Assembly: GCA_013154075.1 (NCBI GenBank)
Contig: JAADDG010000014.1
Span: 1 to 10,022, forward strand
Source: Campylobacterota bacterium
Lineage (GTDB): Bacteria; Campylobacterota; Campylobacteria; Campylobacterales; JAADDG01
Reading direction: 5' to 3'
DNA length: 10,022 nucleotides
This document shows, piece after piece, positions 1 through 6,857 of this stretch. The translations under genes and the position numbers were made by a program. The notes below the pieces were generated by a model. That model was not told the DNA's origin, did not search any database, and saw only the letters and a program-made list of their open reading frames with translations. The stretch's first letter is position 1, and each line of letters opens with the position of its first letter.

Positions 1-2
1 TA

Positions 3-1424
3 GGCAACCTCTTTGCGTCCAAAAACCTAACGGTAGTAACCAAAAATAAAAAAGAGTTCTCAGCTTTGAAAAATATTTTCAAAAACGCAAAAATGACCGA
101 CAAACCATCCGCTAAAGATATTCAAAACGCAGATATTTTATTCTTAGAAGATCAAAAAGAGCAGGCAAAAAGAGTTTTGGATATTCCTTTTTACAAACAA
201 AACGAAAAGATATTCATAGTCAAAAAAAATCCTCTAAACAGAAAAAAAGCTCTCTCTTTCTTCTCTTTTGACGAAAAGATACTCAAAAAAATTCCTCACT
301 ATCTCAAATACTCGGCCCTTTTGGCAAGAGACGGAAAAATAATCGATAAAAAAATAAATCACACTCCAAACGGCATACATATAAAGCTATCACACAAAGA
401 TATAGCGCTGAAAGTCCCAAAAGCTCTCTCTTTAGAAGAGATTCTCCCTAAGTTAAAAGATAAAAGAGCGGTTTTTGTAGGAGAAAATCATCCCAACTTT
501 ACAAATCATCTAAATCAACTAAAGGTTATAAAATATCTACATCAAAACGGCAAAAAGATAGCGATCGGTATGGAGATGTTTCAAAGAGAGTTTCAAAACG
601 TCATAAATGATTATCTAAACGATAAAATAGATCTAAAAACTTTTCTTGAAAAAACTCAATATTTCAAAAGATGGAAATTCAATTACAATCTTTACAAACC
701 GATTATCGATTATGCCAAAAAAAACCACATCCCCATAATAGCTTTAAATATCGATTCCAAAATAAGCCAAAAAGTATCAAGAGAGGGGATTTTTGCCTTA
801 TCGAAAGAGGAGATGGACAAACTGCCCTCTTCTATCGACTTTGGAAACAAACGATATAAAGAGGATATGAACGCTTTGCTTACAAGAGAGCATCTTCATA
901 TGAGAAACAAAAAGAAAAATTTCAAAAACCACATATTCGAAGCTCAGATTTTGTGGGATGAAACTATGGCCGAAACGGCGGCAAACTTCCTAAAAAACAA
1001 CCCTTCGTATTCGATGGTAATTTTAGCCGGAAACGGCCATATAGCCAATTTCTACGGCATTCCGCAAAGACTCGAAAGAAGAATAAACCTCCCATCCTGC
1101 GTAATCGCTCAAAACATAGAACCCTTTCCAAAAAGTGCCGATTTCGTCATACTGACTTCAAACGACATAAAACCCAAAGAGCCCCTTAAACTTGGAGTCT
1201 ATTTGAAAAACGACAAAACTCTTATAGTGGATTCCGTAGTTAAAAATTCAATCGCCTCGAAACTAAAACTAAAAAAAGGTGATAAGATATTGAAAATAAA
1301 CCAAAAAAGCGTAAAAGATTTGGGAGATTTGAAATTAGAGCTATATTTTATCAAACCAAACTCCAAAATAACCGTAACAATTAAAAGAGGTAATAAAATA
1401 AAAAAACTAAGTGCAAAAATATAA
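3..1424 (+). CDS. ChaN-family (Cofac_haem_bdg/Tiki-like) protein with C-terminal PDZ domain, 5'-truncated by window edge
   Basis: The frame is open from the first bases of the window, so the gene starts upstream; the TTG at 66 lies inside it and is not a convincing start. The visible 473 residues fall into three parts. Bases 3 to about 420 encode a poorly recognised linker region with an HYLKYS segment. Bases about 465 to 1130 encode a ChaN domain with GENH (480-491), GMEMFQR (567-587), FKRWKFNYNLYKPI, LWDETMAE and AGNGH (1026-1040). Bases about 1185 to 1421 encode a PDZ domain (VVKNSIASKLKLKKGDKIL). ChaN proteins are known as haem-binding, iron-regulated, usually exported proteins related to the Tiki/TraB protease-like fold. 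PDZ domains bind peptide C-termini. The linker resembles what I recall from proteins that join an M1-like peptidase domain to ChaN; that is inference, since the N-terminus is not visible. It is probably extracytoplasmic. ChaN and PDZ calls are firm, substrate unknown. Confidence 0.85.
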   Translation, partial: GNLFASKNLTVVTKNKKEFSALKNIFKNAKMTDKPSAKDIQNADILFLEDQKEQAKRVLDIPFYKQNEKIFIVKKNPLNRKKALSFFSFDEKILKKIPHYLKYSALLARDGKIIDKKINHTPNGIHIKLSHKDIALKVPKALSLEEILPKLKDKRAVFVGENHPNFTNHLNQLKVIKYLHQNGKKIAIGMEMFQREFQNVINDYLNDKIDLKTFLEKTQYFKRWKFNYNLYKPIIDYAKKNHIPIIALNIDSKISQKVSREGIFALSKEEMDKLPSSIDFGNKRYKEDMNALLTREHLHMRNKKKNFKNHIFEAQILWDETMAETAANFLKNNPSYSMVILAGNGHIANFYGIPQRLERRINLPSCVIAQNIEPFPKSADFVILTSNDIKPKEPLKLGVYLKNDKTLIVDSVVKNSIASKLKLKKGDKILKINQKSVKDLGDLKLELYFIKPNSKITVTIKRGNKIKKLSAKI

Positions 1425-1465
1425 TTTATGTGCCGCAAGATACGGAAAAATAAGGCTTTTAAAGA

Positions 1466-1471
1466 TATAAT
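1466..1471 (+). promoter_or_regulatory. Candidate sigma70 -10 box for the 229-residue protein
   Basis: A perfect TATAAT lies 28 bp before the ATG, after a T-rich stretch (GGCTTTTAAAG), the usual Campylobacterota promoter form without a clear -35 box. A second TATAAT (1420-1425) overlaps the preceding stop codon. A start site near 1478 would give a leader of about 20 nt containing the AAAAGGA ribosome binding site (1487-1493). Prediction from motif only. Confidence 0.45.
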
Positions 1472-1498
1472 TGGAAAAAAATTTCTAAAAGGATTCAA

Positions 1499-2188
1499 AT
1501 GATAAGCGAAATAAAAGAGCAGATGCTTTTAAACACGTTGGTTTTCGAAACATTAGGAGCTCCGGAAAAAGAGAGAGAGTTTAAACTAAAATCTCTAAAA
1601 AAGTGGGGCTTTGATCTGATTTTCGGTAAAAAAAACAATGAAGAGACTTTCTTTACAAGCCACGCAGATAGCAAAAAAACGGGTGACAAATATGAAGAGG
1701 ATCAAAACTCCTATGAAGTAACGGAGATTTTGAAAGAGCTTCCAAAAAACAAAAAAGTATACGCTCATATAGAGATGATAGAAGGCAGAGCATATCTTTG
1801 CGTAGATTTAAGAGAAGGCGAAGAGAATATCGAGATTTTAAGACTTCCGGCAGGAGAAATTTTAATAGCGTTTCTAAAAAAACACAAATTCATCCACGTT
1901 ATAGAGGCTTTAAGAAATATAGGAAGTGCTGCGAGTTTGGTAAAACATCACGGAGAAGAGGGAAAACCTCTGCCTTTTGAAGAACTCCCGCCGGTTGCAA
2001 GAAGATTTTTAAGAGACGCCAAAAAGATAGAAAAAGAGATGGAGTTTGGCAGAATAGCTTTAGCCTATTTTGGAGAAAACAAAGATATGAGAGCCAGATA
2101 TTGGATCCAATGGATGGTACCATCCATCGCTCTTTTTGATGAGCATATATCCAACAAAATAGACAAAACCTTAGCGGAATTCAAATAA
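1499..2188 (+). CDS. Uncharacterised soluble 229-residue protein
   Basis: I do not recognise this family. The ATG start is well supported by AAAAGGA at 1487-1493 with a 5-base spacer. The protein is rich in Lys and Glu, has no signal peptide or membrane segment, and appears cytoplasmic. The N-terminal third contains a predicted helix (ISEIKEQMLLNTLVFETLG) and a very polar stretch. The middle has alternating beta-like segments (KVYAHIEMIEGRAYLCVDL, then IEILRLPAGEILIAFLKK). The C-terminal half looks helical, with HVIEALRNIGSAASLVKHHG and a Trp-rich end (RYWIQWMVPSIALFDEHIS). No catalytic motif is evident. It stands alone between the ChaN-PDZ gene and the convergent SGNH gene, whose stop is only 3 bp away. 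Codon use and base composition match its neighbours, so it looks native. It is real as a gene; function unknown. Confidence 0.8.
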   Translation: MISEIKEQMLLNTLVFETLGAPEKEREFKLKSLKKWGFDLIFGKKNNEETFFTSHADSKKTGDKYEEDQNSYEVTEILKELPKNKKVYAHIEMIEGRAYLCVDLREGEENIEILRLPAGEILIAFLKKHKFIHVIEALRNIGSAASLVKHHGEEGKPLPFEELPPVARRFLRDAKKIEKEMEFGRIALAYFGENKDMRARYWIQWMVPSIALFDEHISNKIDKTLAEFK

Positions 2189-2191
2189 AAA

Positions 2192-3292
2192 TCAAAGAGA
2201 TGAAGACTCCTCGCTAATAGGAGTAATCACTCTCTTTTTTTTTATATTTATATTTTCCCTCGCTAAACCCTCAATATATTTATTATCCAATGCTTTTATA
2301 TACTCATCGATATTCTCTTTGGTTATTACGTCTCCGAAATCCGGCGGGATATTGGGATCGTCCCTTCCTATCACTTTATGAGCTATCAAGGTTCCGATTC
2401 TCGGATAAAAGTGATTCGAATCCACGAAATTGTGAGGATAATCTATAGTAATGCTGTTTTCCGTCATAAAATTCGTAACTTTCCCAAAAACATCCACTAT
2501 CTCTCTAAGCCATCTCTCATAATCTTTCAAACGGCCCTCATTTATCATCAAATGAAACATATGAGAGCTAACGGGAGTGGTAAATACAATAAATTTGCTA
2601 TTTGGATTGCTCTTTTTCAAATCCTGCAAAATACTTTTATATTTATCGTTATAAACATAAACCTCCTCCCAATGAGTCCTTCTTTCTATAAGCTTTTTGG
2701 CAAACTCGGGATCCAAAGGATCGGTAGTGGCTACGTTGTGTCTATCGTAAGATCTTCTATATTTTTTACCCGTAAAATATCTTCTTAAATTGGCTATAGA
2801 GTTTCTCAAAGCGTCTATACTAAACAAAAGTTTATATCTATATAGAAAAGAGGTTGTATTTTCAATAACGGGCTTCGGGTTTTCAATCTTTTGAAGTTTA
2901 TTTGTTCCGAAAAAATCCAAAGCCAATATTATAGCCTCAAAATCGCTCCCTTTTATCTTTTTGGCAAACTCTATGTACGGTTTATACTCCTGAGGCATCA
3001 TCATAGAAACCGCATAATTAAAAACTTTATACGGAGGATAAAAATCGTTTTGATTTATAAGCGTAGTTCTACTGCTTCCCACCAAAATAGAGTCATAATC
3101 AAACGGATGAAAATAGATATAATTTGTCTTTTGCTGTCTCTCGTTCGCACCGGTTTGCATTTGATTGAATCTATTTTCATGATCAAACGTCCAATATGAA
3201 TCCATCGTATAATTTATCGTCCCAATTAGCGCCATAAAAGAGAAAAATATGCCAAGCATCCATTTTAGAGTCTTTTTATAAGCTTGTTCCAT
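2192..3292 (-). CDS. SGNH-hydrolase-like membrane-anchored protein, AlgJ/DltD-like partner of the MBOAT acyltransferase
   Basis: A 366-residue protein with one N-terminal hydrophobic segment (about residues 11-30) acting as an uncleaved anchor or signal, leaving the rest in the periplasm. The SGNH-type serine block is VGSSRT at 71-76. A DSNHF motif at 291-295 gives the Asp-x-x-His of the catalytic dyad (D291, H294). FTTPVSSH at 237-244 fits a core beta-strand. Proteins of this kind work with MBOAT proteins, taking an acyl group passed across the membrane and placing it on a polysaccharide; acetyl is typical in alginate systems, so acetyl here is inference. The start codon is 9 bp after the MBOAT stop, with only a weak AGG for ribosome binding, so translation is probably coupled. 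A charged tail of about 60 residues ending EESSSL extends beyond the catalytic His. The natural glycan target cannot be told from this window. Confidence 0.8.
   Translation of the reverse strand: MEQAYKKTLKWMLGIFFSFMALIGTINYTMDSYWTFDHENRFNQMQTGANERQQKTNYIYFHPFDYDSILVGSSRTTLINQNDFYPPYKVFNYAVSMMMPQEYKPYIEFAKKIKGSDFEAIILALDFFGTNKLQKIENPKPVIENTTSFLYRYKLLFSIDALRNSIANLRRYFTGKKYRRSYDRHNVATTDPLDPEFAKKLIERRTHWEEVYVYNDKYKSILQDLKKSNPNSKFIVFTTPVSSHMFHLMINEGRLKDYERWLREIVDVFGKVTNFMTENSITIDYPHNFVDSNHFYPRIGTLIAHKVIGRDDPNIPPDFGDVITKENIDEYIKALDNKYIEGLARENINIKKKRVITPISEESSSL
2206..2243. terminator. Weak hairpin terminator between convergent genes
   Basis: ACTCCT (2206-2211) and AGGAGT (2219-2224) form a 6-bp stem with a 7-base loop. 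On the plus strand a run of nine T (2235-2243) follows after about 10 bases. On the minus strand TTTTTATTT follows after about 12 bases. The hairpin lies inside the 3' end of the SGNH coding sequence and could end transcripts from both sides. The gap between stem and T-run is longer than in ideal intrinsic terminators, hence low confidence. Confidence 0.3.
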
Positions 3293-3301
3293 TTTAAAAA
3301 C

Positions 3302-4708
3302 CTAAAAGTTAAAATATAAAAATTCACTGACTCTCGTTAAAAACAGAGTCGAAAAGGCAAACACTCCGCCCCCTACTACCGCCGTTTTTAGTCCCGGTTT
3401 CAGATTAGAAAGCATCTGCATGGAATTTTGCCACAAAAGTGCCGCAAACATGGCTCCGAAAAGAACCATCAACGTTATATAATTATCGGCACCGAAAAAT
3501 ATATTTTTGTTCTCCGGAAGCATCCATCCGTTTAAGCCTACCATTCCTTTCAAAACTTTTATAGCATCATCCCACTCTTTCGCTCTAAAAAATACCCAAG
3601 TGACATTTACGAACACAAAAGTTATAAACCATCCGGCAAATCTGTTCATAGAGTATCCAAGCTCCTTGAAAATTCTATGAACGACCATTCCTATACCGTG
3701 CAAAAATCCCCAAAAAACGAAAGTCCATCCGGCTCCGTGCCAAATTCCGCCGATCAAAAATGTAATAAATAGATTATAATAGGTTCTAAATCTCCCCTTT
3801 CTGTTTCCTCCCAAAGGAATATAAATATAATCCCTTAAGAATCTGCTCAAAGTAATATGCCATCTTCTCCAGAAATCTTGAATATTTACGGCTTTATAGG
3901 GGCTATTGAAATTGATGGGAAGCCTGATATTAAACAAAAGAGCCGATCCTATAGCCATATCGGTATAACCGCTAAAATCGTAATAAAGCTGCATAGCGTA
4001 AGCAAGCGTAGTGCTCCAAGCCTCCAAAAAGCCAAGATGGGTGCTAAAATCAAATCCCTGTGCCACATAAGGCGAGAGACTGTCGGCAATAACCGCTTTC
4101 TTAAAAAGACCTACCGCAAAGATAAAAAGCCCCGCCGTTATATTTTTGTAGCTTATTTTTTTATTGTTTTTATCCTCAAACTGAGGCATCATCTCTTTGT
4201 GATGCACGATAGGACCGGCTATAAGCTGAGGGAAAAAACTGACAAAAACCATATAATTTAAAAGATCGTACTCTTTAGTCTCACCTTTGTAGCTGTCAAC
4301 CAAATAGGCAATCTGTTGAAACGTAAAAAAGCTTATGGCAAGAGGCAGAGCCAAATGCAAAAGAGGAATGTCGGTATTTGCTATAAAGTTTATATTTTGT
4401 ATGAAAAAATCCGCATATTTAAAATATCCCAATAATCCTACATTAAAAACTATACCGAAAATCAAAAGATGTTTTTTGTATTTGGGAGTTAAATTATTAG
4501 AAAGTGCCGTACCTATAGCATAATTTACAAACATCGAAATCAAAATAAGAGGCAAATATTTTATATTCCACCAGCTATAAAAAAATAAAGAGGCAAATAC
4601 GAGCAAAACTTTCGAAGCTAAAAGCATGCCCCTTTTTAACAAAAAGAAATAGGTAAAAAATACTACCGGCAAAAACGCAAAAATATAGATATAGGAGTTA
4701 AAAAGCAC
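3302..4708 (-). CDS. MBOAT-family membrane-bound O-acyltransferase (AlgI/DltB-like)
   Basis: A 468-residue multi-pass membrane protein of the usual AlgI-type length. Family landmarks are the opening LFNSYIYIFAFLPVVFF, PLAISFFTFQQIAYLVDSY (122-140), PQLIAGPIVHH (160-170), DFSGYTDMAIG (244-254), FWRRWHITLSRFLRDYIYIPLGG (279-301) and GGIWHGAGWTFVFWG (320-334). H324 in the last motif is the expected catalytic histidine, with H284 in WRRWH also conserved. These enzymes move an acyl group, usually acetyl, from a cytoplasmic donor across the inner membrane to an extracytoplasmic acceptor. The start is GTG at 4706-4708, supported by AAGAAGGA (4718-4725) and by the match of the N-terminus to the family. 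It is the first gene of a two-gene unit with the SGNH protein. No polymerase, transporter or glycosyltransferase gene lies nearby, so the acceptor glycan must be made from elsewhere. Confidence 0.93.
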   Translation of the reverse strand: MLFNSYIYIFAFLPVVFFTYFFLLKRGMLLASKVLLVFASLFFYSWWNIKYLPLILISMFVNYAIGTALSNNLTPKYKKHLLIFGIVFNVGLLGYFKYADFFIQNINFIANTDIPLLHLALPLAISFFTFQQIAYLVDSYKGETKEYDLLNYMVFVSFFPQLIAGPIVHHKEMMPQFEDKNNKKISYKNITAGLFIFAVGLFKKAVIADSLSPYVAQGFDFSTHLGFLEAWSTTLAYAMQLYYDFSGYTDMAIGSALLFNIRLPINFNSPYKAVNIQDFWRRWHITLSRFLRDYIYIPLGGNRKGRFRTYYNLFITFLIGGIWHGAGWTFVFWGFLHGIGMVVHRIFKELGYSMNRFAGWFITFVFVNVTWVFFRAKEWDDAIKVLKGMVGLNGWMLPENKNIFFGADNYITLMVLFGAMFAALLWQNSMQMLSNLKPGLKTAVVGGGVFAFSTLFLTRVSEFLYFNF

Positions 4709-4735
4709 TTCTTACAATCCTTCTTTGAAAATCAA

Positions 4736-4741
4736 ATTATA
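4736..4741 (-). promoter_or_regulatory. Candidate -10 box for the MBOAT-SGNH unit
   Basis: On the minus strand TGATATATAATTTG contains a perfect TATAAT about 28 bp before the GTG start. It predicts a leader of about 20 nt carrying the AAGAAGGA ribosome binding site. No -35 box is evident. The spacer behind it (4731-4860) is about 12% G+C by direct count, so chance TATAAT matches are likely; another lies at 4858-4863. Confidence 0.45.
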
Positions 4742-4864
4742 TATCAATCACCATAAAATAAATATCGGTAAAAAGAATAAATTTTTTACTATTAACAATT
4801 TAATATTCTTAATCTAACAAATAGAAATATTTTTTTATCTTTATAAATAATTTAAATATTATAT

Positions 4865-5404
4865 TTAATTTTTGATTAAAAGCGTATTAATCTCGATTAT
4901 ATCGAGATACGATATTTTTCGGGAGAAAAATTCTTGATTGGTATAAATTTTCAAAGCCGCCTCAATCACCCCTTTGTGAGTGCATATCAAAACTTCCCTC
5001 CCCTTCACTCTCTTTAGACCCCGTTTTATCCTCTCCAAAAATTCACCCAAAGATTCATCCGTAGCAAACTCCATCCAATTTTCCAAACTTAAAAAAGCTT
5101 CTTTAGGAATCTCTACGTTTTTTTGAATATCTTCAAAAGTTCTCCCTTCACAAAAGCTCTTGAAACGAATCTCTCTAAACTCTTTCATCTCTTTAAAATC
5201 GTTCAAACCTAAAAATCTCAAAGTATCTTTACATCTTTTCAAATCGGAAGAGTAGATATTATCGAAACGATATTTAGAAAGCCTATTTTTCAAATCCGAA
5301 GCTACTTTTTCATCTATTTTTTCTATCCCTATATCGCTCCAACCGTTAAAACACTTCTCATATCTCTTCTCTACGGGAGCATGCCTTAAAAAAACGATTC
5401 TCAT
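4865..5404 (-). CDS. Histidine phosphatase family protein (phosphoglycerate mutase-like fold)
   Basis: A 179-residue single-domain cytoplasmic protein. The catalytic core is complete: LRHAP with R7 and H8 (the phosphorylated His), YSSDLKRC with R57, REI with E78, and CTHKGVI with H143. The usual RHG is RHA here. The body, including the EGRTFEDI segment and FLERIKRGLKRV, resembles alpha-ribazole phosphatase (CobC) and small phosphoglycerate-mutase-like phosphatases. No other cobalamin gene is nearby, so the substrate is not assigned. The ATG at 5402-5404 is forced by the conserved N-terminal strand, yet no Shine-Dalgarno sequence lies just before it. A -10-like TAAAAT is only about 6 bp upstream, which suggests a leaderless transcript. 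It is divergent from ycjX with 91 bp between them. Confidence 0.85.
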   Translation of the reverse strand: MRIVFLRHAPVEKRYEKCFNGWSDIGIEKIDEKVASDLKNRLSKYRFDNIYSSDLKRCKDTLRFLGLNDFKEMKEFREIRFKSFCEGRTFEDIQKNVEIPKEAFLSLENWMEFATDESLGEFLERIKRGLKRVKGREVLICTHKGVIEAALKIYTNQEFFSRKISYLDIIEINTLLIKN

Positions 5405-5410
5405 TCGGTA

Positions 5411-5416
5411 ATTTTA
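5411..5416 (-). promoter_or_regulatory. Candidate -10 box for a leaderless phosphatase mRNA
   Basis: On the minus strand GGATAAAATTACCGA precedes the ATG directly. TAAAAT matches the -10 consensus at five of six positions and would place the start site at or within about two bases of the ATG. The absence of a ribosome binding site there fits leaderless translation, but this is inference from spacing only. Confidence 0.3.
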
Positions 5417-5457
5417 TCCAATTTGGAGACTAAAGAAAACGACGATTAATCTTTTGC

Positions 5458-5463
5458 TATAAT
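5458..5463 (+). promoter_or_regulatory. Promoter -10 box of the ycjX-ycjF operon
   Basis: CTTTTGCTATAAT is a strong Campylobacterota-type -10 region, with a perfect TATAAT after a T-stretch. It lies 32 bp before the ycjX ATG. The predicted leader is about 25 nt and holds AGAGGA (5485-5490), 5 bases before the start. No sigma54 or Psp-type regulatory site is evident, unlike the phage-shock control of this pair in Escherichia coli. Confidence 0.6.
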
Positions 5464-5495
5464 ATTTCATAATTTAACCCAAATAGAGGAAAATA

Positions 5496-6857
5496 ATGGA
5501 TTTTTTCGATCTTAATATCGACATTCCTTTCAAACTGCCGCGCTTTAGAGAAAAGACGAGAGTCGCGGTAACGGGACTTAGCAAAAGCGGCAAAAGCGTC
5601 TTTTTAACCTCGCTTATCTATCAGCTTTTGGCGGATGACAAAATAGAATACGTTCACAGAAAAAGCGGCAAAAAATTCAGTGTCAAACTGATGCCTCCGG
5701 AAAGCTCGATAGCGAGATTCGATTATTACAATTTCGTAAGAGAATTCAGATCCAAAAACCCCACTTGGCCCAAATCGACAAAATCGGTTACGAAAACCAC
5801 GCTTGAGATAAACGTAAAAAGCAGATATGACTGGATAGAAAACAAAAAAATAGATCTGGAGTTGATAGATTATCCCGGAGAGTGGCTTTTGGATCTCGAT
5901 ATGCAAGGGAGAAACTTTGAGGATTGGTCGCTAAATATTTTGGAGATTTCGAAGCAAAACAGCAGAAAAGAGCTGATAAAAGAGTATCTAAACACCATCT
6001 CGAACATCGATCTTTACAATGATAGCGATGAGATGGAAGATGAAAAAATAGTAGAAGAGTATAAAAAATATCTAAAACTTTGCTATGAAAAGGGATTAAG
6101 CTTCATTCAGCCCGGCAGACTTTTACAGCCCGGGGATCTCTCAAACGATCCCATTTTGCTTTTCGCTCCTCTTCCCTCCCCTCAAGTTTTAGCGAAAGTA
6201 GGCAAAAATTCAATTTATGCAAGATTTAAAAACAGATACGAAAGATACGTAAAAGAGGTGGTAAAAAAGCTTCATTTAGATCATTTTCAAAACTTCGATA
6301 CGCAAGTGGTTTTGATAGATTTGCTCAAAGCTTTGGAACACTCAAAAGAGAGTTTCGAAGATATGAGATACAGCATCAAAAAAATTTTGGAAAATTTTAC
6401 CTACGGCAAAAACTACTTCTTATCGAAACTTTTCGGACTGAAAATAGAGAGAGTCATCTTTGCCGCCACCAAAGCGGATTTGATTCCGAAAGATCAAATC
6501 GAAGAGTATAAAAAGCTTCTTGAAGATATGATATACGAAATAAAAAGAGAGCTTGATGTAGAGCATATAGAAACAGACGTCACCGTCATAGCCTCCGTCA
6601 AATGCGCCGAAACCGTTTACGTAGAGATAGACGGTAAAAAAGTAGCCTGTTTGAAAGGGATCTTGGAAGGAGAAGAAGAGCCTTCCGTCCACTATCCCGG
6701 CACTTTGCCAAAAAGTTTGAAAGATGAGGATCTTTGGAGCAGAGAATTCAAATTTCCCAACTTCAAACCTCCGAGATTCCCTCAATCCAACAACGAAGCT
6801 CCTCCTCATATAAGGATGGACAGAATAATTTACGACATTTTAAAGGATAAGCTATGA
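5496..6857 (+). CDS. ycjX: YcjX-family P-loop GTPase (DUF463)
   Basis: A 453-residue protein, close to the family's usual length. The Walker A motif GLSKSGKS is at 27-34 inside VAVTGLSKSGKSVFLTSLIYQLL, the signature opening of YcjX. The Walker B/G3 region is IDYPGEWLLDLDM (DYPGEW at 125-130). The guanine-specificity motif is TKAD at 325-328 in VIFAATKADLIP. The protein appears cytosolic and has no membrane segment. In Escherichia coli ycjX and ycjF belong to the phage-shock (psp) regulon; the molecular role is unclear and probably relates to the membrane or envelope stress. Here it begins the operon with a good promoter and AGAGGA ribosome binding site. Its stop overlaps the ycjF start as ATGA, implying coupled synthesis and probably a GTPase-membrane protein pair. 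Confidence 0.92.
   Translation: MDFFDLNIDIPFKLPRFREKTRVAVTGLSKSGKSVFLTSLIYQLLADDKIEYVHRKSGKKFSVKLMPPESSIARFDYYNFVREFRSKNPTWPKSTKSVTKTTLEINVKSRYDWIENKKIDLELIDYPGEWLLDLDMQGRNFEDWSLNILEISKQNSRKELIKEYLNTISNIDLYNDSDEMEDEKIVEEYKKYLKLCYEKGLSFIQPGRLLQPGDLSNDPILLFAPLPSPQVLAKVGKNSIYARFKNRYERYVKEVVKKLHLDHFQNFDTQVVLIDLLKALEHSKESFEDMRYSIKKILENFTYGKNYFLSKLFGLKIERVIFAATKADLIPKDQIEEYKKLLEDMIYEIKRELDVEHIETDVTVIASVKCAETVYVEIDGKKVACLKGILEGEEEPSVHYPGTLPKSLKDEDLWSREFKFPNFKPPRFPQSNNEAPPHIRMDRIIYDILKDKL

Noticed and set aside
66..68. TTG as the start of the ChaN-PDZ gene
   Set aside because: The same frame is open to the left edge and reads as protein; there is no ribosome binding site before the TTG.
1426..1498. 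Possible structured RNA or riboswitch between the ChaN-PDZ gene and the 229-residue gene
   Set aside because: The 74-bp gap is explained by a promoter and ribosome binding site; no stable stem or known riboswitch core is visible.
2378..4261. Open frames of 100-136 codons on the plus strand opposite the SGNH and MBOAT genes
   Set aside because: They are antisense to genes with clear family motifs, and their translations show no domain or codon bias of a real gene.
5604..6809. Minus-strand open frames of 100 and 129 codons opposite ycjX
   Set aside because: They are antisense shadows of the GTPase gene; the translations are Phe/Tyr-rich as expected from reversed Lys/Glu codons.
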